Assembly (NCBI RefSeq): GCF_013377785.1
Contig: NZ_JABXWT010000018.1
Coordinates: forward strand, 1 to 64,000
Source: Ruegeria haliotis
GTDB lineage: Bacteria > Pseudomonadota > Alphaproteobacteria > Rhodobacterales > Rhodobacteraceae
Direction of reading: 5' to 3'
DNA length: 64,000 nucleotides
Every line of letters begins with the position of its first letter. Position 1 is the first letter of the stretch. Below the pieces are notes generated by a model, which had not been told where the DNA came from, ran no database searches, and saw only the letters and a program-made list of their open reading frames with translations. Shown here piece by piece: positions 47,390-55,345 of this stretch. Both the position numbers and the translations under genes were made by a program.

Positions 47390-48421
47390 TTATGAGTTCG
47401 AAAAGAATCGCGAAACTCCCTCGATTATCATCTCATGTTTGGCGGCTCGCACAGCGCCACCATTTGAACAGATAACCTCATCACCGGGTTCCACTTTCGC
47501 TAGAAGCTCATAACCTCCGGGCTTGCACAGGCCCAAAAAATCAAAATGCGAAAGTGTTTCCGGCTCAATATAGAGTGTATTGGCCTCTGGAAGGGCCGCA
47601 ACTAGAGCGCGAGATTCAATGTCGAGCGTCAAACCTGAATTCATGATAGGGGCCCCGAGCACCAACATAGGTCGGTCAATTTGACGAATGCTCGTTTTGG
47701 AGAAGCTCTGTGTTCCACCAAGATCAAAAACTGCAAATGCCTTGATCCGGGGGTCGGACAGATCAGCCTCCATTTTGACACGATCTTCGGGTGTTTGCGC
47801 GATTTTCCAATCCGAAAGAATACCACAGGTCAGCTCGTCTGGCTGAGTTTCGCAATACCTCTTTAGCCCAGCCGTGTCATACCGCGCACCGGCCAGTTCC
47901 ATAGCCGTGAACCCGCCCAGTGAATGCCCCGCCATGTATATTCTGTCTGGATCGACATTTCGCGCAAAGTCTGATGATCCGATTGCATGATCAATGACAC
48001 GGGAAATATCCTTCGGTCGCTCCCATAGTTGACGCGTTTGATCGGGGTCGCGGGACCAAGTTGATGTACCAGGGTGGCTGATTGCGGCCACAACGTATCC
48101 GCGCTGTGCCAGGGCATTGGCGAGCCAAGCCTGATTGTATGCATTGCCAAACATACCATGCGACAAGACAACGAGCGGGAACTGTTGCGTTACCGGAACT
48201 GCATCCTTTACAACTTTGTTCCCAACCCATACTTCGCTTTCAAAGTCGTAGGTTACGGGGTGGGTGGCGTACGTCGGATACCAAAGAAACCCGGAAAGAT
48301 TGCGTTCCCCTTCTGCGTCTGGGATTTCCAGATCAGTCATTGCAGGCTGATACGGCTGAGCTTGGGCAACAACGCCATACGCAGCCAAGACTCCGGCAAG
48401 TAGATATGAAATTTTTCTCAT
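47390..48421 (-). CDS. secreted alpha/beta-hydrolase (dienelactone-hydrolase/PAF-acetylhydrolase-like)
   Basis: A 343-residue protein with signal peptide (MRKISYLLAGVLAAYGVVAQA). FPLVVLSHGMFGNAYNQAWLANALAQRGYVVAAISHPG gives the oxyanion region, IYMAGHSLGGFTAMEL near 165 the serine nucleophile, DPRIKAFAVFDLG near 225 the acid region, and HFDFLGLC near 292 a histidine candidate. It is a periplasmic or secreted esterase or lactonase. GGAG precedes the ATG. It diverges from a membrane-bound AraC gene and shares the operator region with it. Confidence 0.85.
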   Translation of the reverse strand: MRKISYLLAGVLAAYGVVAQAQPYQPAMTDLEIPDAEGERNLSGFLWYPTYATHPVTYDFESEVWVGNKVVKDAVPVTQQFPLVVLSHGMFGNAYNQAWLANALAQRGYVVAAISHPGTSTWSRDPDQTRQLWERPKDISRVIDHAIGSSDFARNVDPDRIYMAGHSLGGFTAMELAGARYDTAGLKRYCETQPDELTCGILSDWKIAQTPEDRVKMEADLSDPRIKAFAVFDLGGTQSFSKTSIRQIDRPMLVLGAPIMNSGLTLDIESRALVAALPEANTLYIEPETLSHFDFLGLCKPGGYELLAKVEPGDEVICSNGGAVRAAKHEMIIEGVSRFFSNS

Positions 48422-48502
48422 CGAAAGCTCCGATCATCGTTCAATGTAGGATCGAAGGTGGGTCATAGGTCTATTTGAAACAATGAGTTGCACTGTCTAT
48501 AT

Positions 48503-48528
48503 CTGTCCTTGATCCTGATTGAGGACAG
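48503..48528. promoter_or_regulatory. inverted repeat between the hydrolase and AraC genes
   Basis: CTGTCCT (48503-48509) and AGGACAG (48522-48528) are perfect 7-bp arms with a 12-bp spacer, 22 bp upstream of the AraC start and 82 bp upstream of the hydrolase start. It could be the binding site of the membrane-bound AraC protein. Confidence 0.5.
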
Positions 48529-48549
48529 GTCGCGATAGAAAGAGGACAA

Positions 48550-49608
48550 ATGGACAGCCCCGGGTTGATCAGTTTCCCTTTGCCACTGGCGACTGCGTTG
48601 CTTTGCTGTGTGCTTGCCATTCTGGTTTGGCGTTTGGATCTGAGACTTCGGCGCGCCAACATAATGTTCTCAGCCTTTTTTGGGTTAGGTGCTTTCTCGT
48701 CTCTGTTGGTCGGTTTGCGATTTGGATATGGCGTCGAGCAATTGATCCCGCTACAACGCACGCTGCCCCTGTTTCTAGGGCCGCTAATGTATCTGGGCTT
48801 CGCCTCCATGGCCGTCGACAAGCGAGGCATTGCCAGGATCATGCTGTTGCATTTGGGCGCGCCTTTCCTGTTGATCGGGTTGTTTCTGCTCTTCGCCGCC
48901 GATCTGAGAATTCTGGATTGGGTTATCAGTGGCAGCTATCTATTCTATAGCTTTGCGCTCTATTTGCTTTGGCGAAAGGGCCCCGACGCATTGAGTCATG
49001 CGCGGGTCGATGCAACCCGCGGTCTCTCCGACTGGCTTCTACGCGGCATCGGATTTCTCGTTTTCTTACTGGTTTTGGACAGCGCGATCGCACTCGACTT
49101 CGCTATCAATGAGGGTGCCAATGCCTCAAAGCTGATCTCTTATGGGACAGTTCCCTTGATCCTGCTTCTTCTTGTGACGTTAGTGACGCTGCCATTGATG
49201 TTCTCCAAGGAGCATATTGTGACGACGACAGTGCCGGAGGTTTGTACCGAAGACACCGAAATCACGGATCGATTACAGAGATTGATGGATGAGCAGCAGC
49301 TTTATCTGGACCCAGATATTACGGTCCAACGACTTGCCAAACGCCTGAGCCTACCGGCCCGCAACGTGTCTTCCGCGATCAACAAAACTCAGGGCATCAA
49401 CATGTCGCAATACGTGAACAGGTTTCGATTGACACATGCAGCCCAACTGCTTGCTGACACTGATACAAGTGTCGCAAAAATCGCAGCTGAATCCGGGTTC
49501 ATGACGCGATCTAACTTCTATCGTGAGTTCCAGCGAGTCTACGGGCAATCACCAATCGAGTACCGGACACAAAGCAAAGCAAAAAAGAATTCACCGACAA
49601 CGATCTAA
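48550..49608 (+). CDS. membrane-bound AraC-family regulator
   Basis: A 352-residue protein with seven N-terminal hydrophobic helices over residues 8-220 (PLATALLCCVLAILVW, FSAFFGLGAFSSLLVGL, LFLGPLMYLGFASM, and so on), then a cytoplasmic linker and a C-terminal AraC domain (ITVQRLAKRLSLPARNVSSAINKTQGINMSQYVNRFRLTHAAQLL, VAKIAAESGFMTRSNFYREFQRVYGQSPIEYR). This layout is known in proteobacterial membrane-embedded AraC regulators. GAGGA precedes the ATG. It may sense envelope or lipid signals and control the divergent hydrolase. Confidence 0.88.
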   Translation: MDSPGLISFPLPLATALLCCVLAILVWRLDLRLRRANIMFSAFFGLGAFSSLLVGLRFGYGVEQLIPLQRTLPLFLGPLMYLGFASMAVDKRGIARIMLLHLGAPFLLIGLFLLFAADLRILDWVISGSYLFYSFALYLLWRKGPDALSHARVDATRGLSDWLLRGIGFLVFLLVLDSAIALDFAINEGANASKLISYGTVPLILLLLVTLVTLPLMFSKEHIVTTTVPEVCTEDTEITDRLQRLMDEQQLYLDPDITVQRLAKRLSLPARNVSSAINKTQGINMSQYVNRFRLTHAAQLLADTDTSVAKIAAESGFMTRSNFYREFQRVYGQSPIEYRTQSKAKKNSPTTI

Positions 49609-50153
49609 AAAACTCTTAACCAAAATTGATCCAACTCAGCACAAATATCCGATCTCAAGTCAATCATCGGTGACCTCGGCCGATTGTTTTGAATAACTCA
49701 AAAATCTGATGACTGAAGTCTTCCGCCAGAATCTGTTGCACCGGCTAAATTGAAACCCTGTACCTAGTAGAGGCCCTAAGAGCTCCGGATATTGCAAACG
49801 CAGGTCTTAGGCCGCCGCCCCCGGCGAATTTTCGGAAAGGCATCCTACCGGCAAGTTTTTCATCCATCTTCACGAAAATCGGAGCTGTTAAGCATAACCG
49901 GCCCAAAGCCGACATCCAACAACCCATTGAGATGCCGCGGTTGCAGCCCACAAAGCCGCCATTCGCAGAAATGACCGCGCTCAGGCGCAATCTACTTCAT
50001 TGCCAGGTGTCACTACCCCAAAGAAATGGGGTCAGCGTGTTGACCACGTAATGGAACGCTGCCAAAGAACCTTTGATGTCGGTTTCCATACTTCCGCACC
50101 TCGCATCGAAATTGCGAATTATTCAAGGTCGTTGGATGCGAAACATCGCTTGA
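49609..50153. other. intergenic region with dispersed repeat
   Basis: About 545 bp, no gene supported. It contains the second copy of the degenerate repeat also found at 5047-5093. A short palindrome ACCCCAAAGAAATGGGGT lies at about 50014-50031. Confidence 0.4.
49928..49972. repeat. dispersed degenerate intergenic repeat, copy 2
   Basis: Aligns with 5047-5093 over about 45 bp: ATG-CGCGG-T-GCAGCCC, then the shared CATTCGC and AGAA. Differences are scattered, so the repeat is old. Confidence 0.5.
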
Positions 50154-51185
50154 TCAGATTGTCGTCGTGACCTTGTTTAGTCCCTCGGGCGCATCGGCAT
50201 TTTCACCCAATTCAAACGCCAGCCGCTCTACGAGCTTGTAGAATGCCAGGATCTGGATAAGGGGGGTGAGGAATGCGTTGCCTGTCTCCGGTACGGCAAG
50301 GTCAGCGACGTCATCGCTGGAGATCAGAAACGTATCTGCGCCCTTCTTGCGAATGCTGTCGGCCGTGGAGCGTACCGACGAGGCAGATTGGTCGCTCGGG
50401 TCAAAGACCAGCGCCGCAAATTTACGCTCTGCCAGGACCACAGGACCATGTAAGACCTCTGCCGAAGAGAACACCTCGGCATGAATGCGGCAGGTTTCCT
50501 TGAGCTTCAATGCGGCTTCGGCTGCGACGGCCAAGCCGGGCCCCCGGCCTACGGTAAAAACAGACCCTGCACGGGCAAGCGCGAATTGCACTGCGGACCA
50601 ATCGCATTCCAATGCTACGCGTGCTAGCTTTGGCACATCCCGCAACGCGTTTTCCAGATCGCGATCCCCGGTATAGCCCGCGACAAATCCGAGGATGGCA
50701 AAGAGCGAACTGACGAAGGATTTTGTTGCCGCCACCGCTTTTTCCGGCCCGGCCAGCACAGGTAATACCGTGTCTGCGTCACGTCCGACCGGGCTGTCAG
50801 TCTCGTTCAAGATGGCAAGGGTATGGGCGCCACCCTGACGCGCGGCGCGTTGCAGGGCGACGAGGTCGGGGCTGCCGCCGGATTGCGAGATTGTCACACA
50901 GGCAAAATCCGTCAATTTCAGAGGGGTTTTGTAAACCGAAGCAATCGAAGGTCCGATTGATGCGACGGGCAAGCCGGTCTTCATCTCAATCAGGTATTTG
51001 AAAAACGTGGCGGCGTGGTCGGATGTCCCGCGTGCGCAGGTCACAAACCCACGCAAATTCAAGGTCGATGCATGTTGACCGGCCTTCAGATACAGATCCA
51101 AACCTTCAATGATCTGGCGTGAAAGAACATCGGGGATTTCACCGATTTCCCGAGCCATAATGGTTTTTGCATTTGCGTTGTTCAT
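50154..51185 (-). CDS. SIS-domain sugar-phosphate isomerase/deaminase-like protein
   Basis: A 343-residue tandem SIS-domain protein of the AgaS/GlmS-isomerase type. The first SIS domain has FVTCARGTSDHAATFFKYLIE near 48 and ACVTISQSGGSPDLVALQRAARQGGAHTLAILNETDSPVGRDAD near 98, the phosphate-binding S-x-S-G-G loop. The second shows VFTVGRGPGLAVAAEAALKLKETCRIHAEVFSSAEVLHGPVVL near 215. Known relatives deaminate or isomerise amino-sugar phosphates or deglycate Amadori phosphates. Last gene of the ROK-led operon. ATG 51185 is preferred over TTG 51194. Substrate unknown. Confidence 0.85.
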   Translation of the reverse strand: MNNANAKTIMAREIGEIPDVLSRQIIEGLDLYLKAGQHASTLNLRGFVTCARGTSDHAATFFKYLIEMKTGLPVASIGPSIASVYKTPLKLTDFACVTISQSGGSPDLVALQRAARQGGAHTLAILNETDSPVGRDADTVLPVLAGPEKAVAATKSFVSSLFAILGFVAGYTGDRDLENALRDVPKLARVALECDWSAVQFALARAGSVFTVGRGPGLAVAAEAALKLKETCRIHAEVFSSAEVLHGPVVLAERKFAALVFDPSDQSASSVRSTADSIRKKGADTFLISSDDVADLAVPETGNAFLTPLIQILAFYKLVERLAFELGENADAPEGLNKVTTTI

Positions 51186-51186
51186 G

Positions 51187-51927
51187 TCAGGCAACCCCGG
51201 TGATCATCGAAACGATCTCGTTCTTGTCGGCCTTCGCGGTCTCACGAATGCCGATCTGCTCTCCGCGGCGCAGCACGCAAATTCGGTCCGACAGTTTGAA
51301 CACCTGATCCAAACTGTGGCTGATGATCAGAATGGCCAGGTTCTTTTCCTTGAGGCTGGCGATCAGATCTTCGACCTTGCCCGTCTCAGCCACCCCGAGT
51401 GCTGCCGTGGGTTCATCCAGCAAGACAAGCTTGCTTGCCCAATGCGTGGCGCGCGCTATCGCTATGCCCTGCCGCTGACCACCGCTAAGGTCGCTGATGG
51501 TTGAACTGGCCGACGGAATACGCACATCCAGATCGTCCACTAGCTCTTGCGATTCACGTCGCATGCGCGCCTTGTCGAGCAAACCAAACGGAGGTTTCGT
51601 CAACTCGCGCCCCAGGAACATGTTCATGAAAACCGGTTGCTCATCGGCAAGTGCCAGATCCTGATAGACAACCTCAATACCATTACTACGCGCCGCGCTG
51701 GCATCGCTAAACGATGCTTCTTGACCATCCAGTTTGATTTCCCCCGAGGTCGGAGTGTAGACGCCTGAGATGATTTTGATCAGCGTGGATTTGCCCGCAC
51801 CGTTGTCGCCGACAAGTGCCACGATTTCACCGGCCTTCAAATCCAGCGAGAAATCCTGAATGGCAACGATGCCGCCAAAAGCCTTATGGATGTTTTTCAG
51901 GGACAGAACATTGAGTTCACTATTCAT
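51187..51927 (-). CDS. sugar ABC transporter ATPase (single ATP-binding domain, RbsA/FrcA-like)
   Basis: A 246-residue ABC ATPase. Walker A is GDNGAGKST near 41, the Q-loop region is VVYQDLALAD, the signature is DLSGGQRQGIAIARA near 147, and Walker B is LVLLDEPTAALG near 169 with the switch histidine in IISHSLD. It resembles one half of RbsA, as in FrcA-type single-domain ATPases, so it would act as a dimer. ATG 51927 overlaps the YhfX-like stop (ATGA). It powers the uptake system with the permease and two binding proteins. Confidence 0.88.
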   Translation of the reverse strand: MNSELNVLSLKNIHKAFGGIVAIQDFSLDLKAGEIVALVGDNGAGKSTLIKIISGVYTPTSGEIKLDGQEASFSDASAARSNGIEVVYQDLALADEQPVFMNMFLGRELTKPPFGLLDKARMRRESQELVDDLDVRIPSASSTISDLSGGQRQGIAIARATHWASKLVLLDEPTAALGVAETGKVEDLIASLKEKNLAILIISHSLDQVFKLSDRICVLRRGEQIGIRETAKADKNEIVSMITGVA

Positions 51928-53135
51928 GACAATGCCTTTTCCGGCCAACCTGTGACCTCTCCGAAAATGTTTTCGATGGTTGTAACAGCGGGGGTGCCGC
52001 TGGCGACGCCGGACACACCCACAATATTAGCGCGGGTGACGAAGGCCTGTCCGCGGAAGCCAAACACGACGGTATCGCCGGTCTTGGGTTGCACGGGGCC
52101 GGTCGCGTCGATCATTCCATAGTAGTCGATGGCCGAATAGTCAGGGATTTCAACACTGGCCAGCGCCTTGCGCGAAGAAGTCGGTTCCGAGGCGATCAAC
52201 GCATGCACATCGTATTTTGGAAAAACCGGATCGACATACAATCCGCCCCCAAAACAGAACGCATTGCCACCGTGGTGGTGCGACACTTCGGACAGATACA
52301 ACACTGCTGGGTCCTCGGGCAGGTCTTCGACCGCATGTAACGGGGTTGTTCCATGCAGCGCGTTGCCCGGTTCGCATTGGGTGGCCCCGGCTTCTGCCAG
52401 AGCTGATAAAACGACGCTTGAATTGGTGCCTGGCGCGTTCACCTCTATCTCGCTGCGCCCAGCGGCGGCCAATGCCTCACGTGCTCTGGCCAGAGTTTGC
52501 AAATTGGGCGTCGGGATCACCTTGCGGGTCTCCTGATCGAACAAAAGCGCAGGGAAAGTCGTGATCCCGGCAAAGCCCGCGCCGTCTTGCGCGTCAAACT
52601 TATCCGCGACGGCGCGTATGTCTTCGGCTGCAAAACCGCCCTCATGGCCGCGATAGAAGGTATCGCCCTCGGTTTGAATGCGGGCCAGCAGGTTTTGAAC
52701 GCGCCCAGCCTTGTGGGCTGCGTTTGCAGCCTCGCGCATCTTGTCGTCGCTAAACACCGTCCAAAAGTCAGGCTGCAACTGGCTGGCCGCAAAATTTGCA
52801 TTTCCTCCGGGCACCTGCACCAGATGGCCCAAGTGACCGGTTTTCATTCCAACCCGGTGACAAGCCACGGCGCAATCCAGATCAACAGCGACGGACTTTT
52901 CAATTCCGCCGCGCATGGCCGCCTGACAGAACCCTGAATGCCGGCCGACCTGTTTAGTCATGGCAAAGGTTTTCAAACCAAGTTTGTTGGCCTCGGTCGA
53001 GAAATGTCGCGCGTTGCGTTCGACCGCGTCCAGATCCAGCACATAGGAATTTGGCGGGATTGCACCCTGTTGGTGCAGCGCCATTGCGGCTTCGACAAAG
53101 CCCGGGTTTCGGCGGATCAATACATCCAGAAACAT
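51924..53135 (-). CDS. YhfX-like PLP-dependent enzyme (alanine-racemase fold)
   Basis: A 403-residue protein with a PLP-barrel N-terminus: PPNSYVLDLDAVERNARHFSTEANKLGLKTFAMTKQVGRHSGF, with the candidate Schiff-base lysine in FAMTKQ near residue 55, followed by KSVAVDLDCAVACHRVGMKTGHLGHLVQVP. The C-terminal beta domain (YGMIDATGPVQPKTGDTVVFGFRGQAFVTRANIVGV) fits alanine-racemase-like fold III enzymes. In E. coli YhfX of the yhf operon is a distant relative with no firm function. GAGGAG precedes ATG 53135. It lies between permease and ATPase genes, so it probably acts on the imported compound. Confidence 0.82.
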   Translation of the reverse strand: MFLDVLIRRNPGFVEAAMALHQQGAIPPNSYVLDLDAVERNARHFSTEANKLGLKTFAMTKQVGRHSGFCQAAMRGGIEKSVAVDLDCAVACHRVGMKTGHLGHLVQVPGGNANFAASQLQPDFWTVFSDDKMREAANAAHKAGRVQNLLARIQTEGDTFYRGHEGGFAAEDIRAVADKFDAQDGAGFAGITTFPALLFDQETRKVIPTPNLQTLARAREALAAAGRSEIEVNAPGTNSSVVLSALAEAGATQCEPGNALHGTTPLHAVEDLPEDPAVLYLSEVSHHHGGNAFCFGGGLYVDPVFPKYDVHALIASEPTSSRKALASVEIPDYSAIDYYGMIDATGPVQPKTGDTVVFGFRGQAFVTRANIVGVSGVASGTPAVTTIENIFGEVTGWPEKALS

Positions 53136-53149
53136 CTGTTTGCTCCTCT

Positions 53150-54103
53150 TTATCGGCTGCTGTCGCGTAGCGACACGGCCACGGCGAGCAGAATGATCAA
53201 GCCGCGCACAATCATCTGGTCTGAGACCTTCAGGTTCATCAGGATCAGACCGTTGTTCAGCATGCCCATCAGCAGCGATCCAAGCAGCGCCCCGATCACT
53301 GAGCCTTTGCCACCATTCAGAGCCGTTCCGCCCACGATCACGGCAGCGATCACCGTCATCAGATCGCTTTCGCCGAGGGTATACTTGGCCGCTTGCAGAC
53401 GTCCTGCATAAAGCAGCCCTGCCAGCCCCGCCGTACCGCCGCAAATCATCATCACATAGAGGCGGACACGCGGCACCTTGATCCCTGTCACCTGCGCGGC
53501 GCGTGGATTGTCGCCGGTGGCCAGCACATGGGCACCAAACCGTGTGTGTCGGTAGAAGATATGCCCTATGGCAACGGCAACAACTGTCCAGATCAACAGC
53601 GACGGGACTGAGAACAGTTTGCCCGAGCCAAAGAACCCGGTGAAGGCTTCGTTCATGACAGGTACTGAGCGCAGATCGGTCATCGACCGGGCGATCCCAG
53701 CAAACAGTCCCATCGTGGCGAGCGTTACAAGAAATGAGGGCAGCTTGAGATACGCCACCAGAACGCCGTTCAATGCGCCAATGAGAATGCCGACGCCCAG
53801 TCCGGCCGCGACGCCCATGATTAGGGGATAATCGCGCAGAACTACAGCGGCGGTCAGGGCTGAGACAGCTACAATAGAACCGAAGCTCAGGTCGATTTCG
53901 CCCGCTGACAGCGCGAAGACAAGACCAATGGCCATGATTGTCGCTGGCGCAGTTTGCAGGAAGATATTGGTCAGGTTGCGTTGGGTCAGAAATCCATCGT
54001 CATACAGTGTCACTGCAAAAAAGATGAAGATCGCAATAAATCCGATATAGACAACCATATTCTGGAAGTCGAAACCGGAGAGACGTTGTTTTACGGCGGT
54101 CAT
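53150..54103 (-). CDS. sugar ABC transporter permease (RbsC-like)
   Basis: A 317-residue membrane protein with about nine helices, including VVYIGFIAIFIFFAVTLYDDGFL, FALSAGEIDLSFGSIVAVSALTAA (the RbsC motif GEIDLS) and the C-terminal TVIAAVIVGGTALNGGKGSVIGALLGSLLMGMLNNGLILM, the family's EAA-like region. It is 14 bp upstream of the YhfX-like gene. Paired with two binding proteins. Confidence 0.9.
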   Translation of the reverse strand: MTAVKQRLSGFDFQNMVVYIGFIAIFIFFAVTLYDDGFLTQRNLTNIFLQTAPATIMAIGLVFALSAGEIDLSFGSIVAVSALTAAVVLRDYPLIMGVAAGLGVGILIGALNGVLVAYLKLPSFLVTLATMGLFAGIARSMTDLRSVPVMNEAFTGFFGSGKLFSVPSLLIWTVVAVAIGHIFYRHTRFGAHVLATGDNPRAAQVTGIKVPRVRLYVMMICGGTAGLAGLLYAGRLQAAKYTLGESDLMTVIAAVIVGGTALNGGKGSVIGALLGSLLMGMLNNGLILMNLKVSDQMIVRGLIILLAVAVSLRDSSR

Positions 54104-54138
54104 GTCAGTCTTTCGATATCCGGGCGTTTAAGGAACGA

Positions 54139-54156
54139 AAGCGCGCGAACGCGCTT
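54139..54156 (-). promoter_or_regulatory. UUCG-type hairpin after the first sugar-binding gene
   Basis: On the minus strand AAGCGCG-TTCG-CGCGCTT makes a perfect 7-bp stem with a UUCG tetraloop, in the 65-bp gap between the binding-protein stop and the permease start. Such stable hairpins typically protect upstream mRNA. Confidence 0.6.
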
Positions 54157-54168
54157 CCGCAGTTCGGG

Positions 54169-55221
54169 TCAGCGCAGTGTCTCGGGTGCTTCGCTGTTAA
54201 GGGATTTCATCCAGCCTTCGGCGATTGAATCCGCGTCGATGGACAGCGCGTCGACCACTAGGAAGGGATCGACCTCACGCCCCAAAAGACCAGCGGCAGC
54301 GGCGCGTGCGGCATAGACTCCGATATTGTAGGTTTCGTCCGCAACGATCCCGGCGATGTTGCCCCCGTTTTTCATGTCCAAAGCAGCGGGTTCGTTCAGG
54401 TCAATCGTCACCACTTTGGTATGGTCATTGCCCTGCTGACGCAGAACCGAAATCACCCCCAGCGCCGGTTCTGCCCAAGGCGTATAGATGCCGTCAATGT
54501 CGGGATTACGTGACAGCATTCCACGAGCGATGTCTTCGGCATTGGCCGGATCTGTCATGCCGGATTCCGTTACGATTGTGATATCAGGATACTCGTTTTC
54601 GATGGTCCATTTGAACGCATTGTCGCGTTGGTTGGTCACCGGGAAATCGGCATCATGATACATGTAGCCAACTTCGCCTTTGCCACCGATGGCCTCGGCC
54701 AATGCGATGGCGGCCTTGTTACCGATCTGGAAAAGGTCAGCGGAGACAACCGTCACATAGTCCTCACCATGGGTGAAACCGTTGACTGCATTGTCGATAA
54801 ACACAAGCTTTACGCCCGCGTCACGGGCGATGCCGTACACTCCAGACGCAGTCGGCGGATCGATGGGCAGCGACAGGATGATTGACGGGTTCCGCGCCAT
54901 CACCGTTTCCACATCGGATTTCTGGCGCGCTGAATCGAACCCGGCATCGGTTTCTGCTATCACTTCGATGCCTAGGCGCGCGAATTCATCCTTGGCCCCC
55001 TGTGCAACAGCATTGGACCAGTCATATAGCTCGTGCCAGACAAGGGCTGCGGTGTAAGACCCTTGCGATACTTTGGCGATATCCTCGTCACTAAGCGAGA
55101 ATTCAGAGACAGGCGTCGGGGCTTCCCCATTGGGCCCTTTGGTCAGCGGTTTGTCTGCCATCGCAACGGAGCCAGCCAAAACCAAAGCGACGGCGGCCAG
55201 TACTGTATGCTGGAAAATCAT
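54169..55221 (-). CDS. sugar ABC transporter periplasmic substrate-binding protein, paralogue A
   Basis: A 350-residue protein with a signal peptide (hydrophobic AAVALVLAGSVAMA). It follows the RbsB/LacI-periplasmic fold: TAALVWHELYDWSNAVAQGAKDEFARLGIEVIAETDAGFDSARQKSDVETVMARNPSIILSLPIDPPTA, VKLVFIDNAVNGF, GEVGYMYHDADFPVTNQRDNAFKWTIENEYPDI, and NPDIDGIYTPWAEPALGVI. It shares the same order of motifs with paralogue B (about half of residues look identical), suggesting duplication. GGGAGG precedes the ATG. Confidence 0.9.
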   Translation of the reverse strand: MIFQHTVLAAVALVLAGSVAMADKPLTKGPNGEAPTPVSEFSLSDEDIAKVSQGSYTAALVWHELYDWSNAVAQGAKDEFARLGIEVIAETDAGFDSARQKSDVETVMARNPSIILSLPIDPPTASGVYGIARDAGVKLVFIDNAVNGFTHGEDYVTVVSADLFQIGNKAAIALAEAIGGKGEVGYMYHDADFPVTNQRDNAFKWTIENEYPDITIVTESGMTDPANAEDIARGMLSRNPDIDGIYTPWAEPALGVISVLRQQGNDHTKVVTIDLNEPAALDMKNGGNIAGIVADETYNIGVYAARAAAAGLLGREVDPFLVVDALSIDADSIAEGWMKSLNSEAPETLR

Positions 55222-55299
55222 TTAAGTTTCCTCCCTTTACGTGTATGCCGCCAAGTGCGGCCTTAGTGCTGCGAACTGTCTTTGGACGAGACGGTAGGG

Positions 55300-55331
55300 G
55301 GTCCAACGAGAACGCAGCTTCTCGTTGGACC
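55300..55331 (-). promoter_or_regulatory. strong hairpin between the two sugar-binding-protein genes
   Basis: GGTCCAACGAGA and TCTCGTTGGACC form a perfect 12-bp stem (13 with the A-T next to the loop) around an 8-base loop. It sits 15 bp after the stop of paralogue B. No T-run follows, so it is more likely a stabiliser or attenuator than a terminator. Confidence 0.65.
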
Positions 55332-55345
55332 TTGACTGCAAGCGA

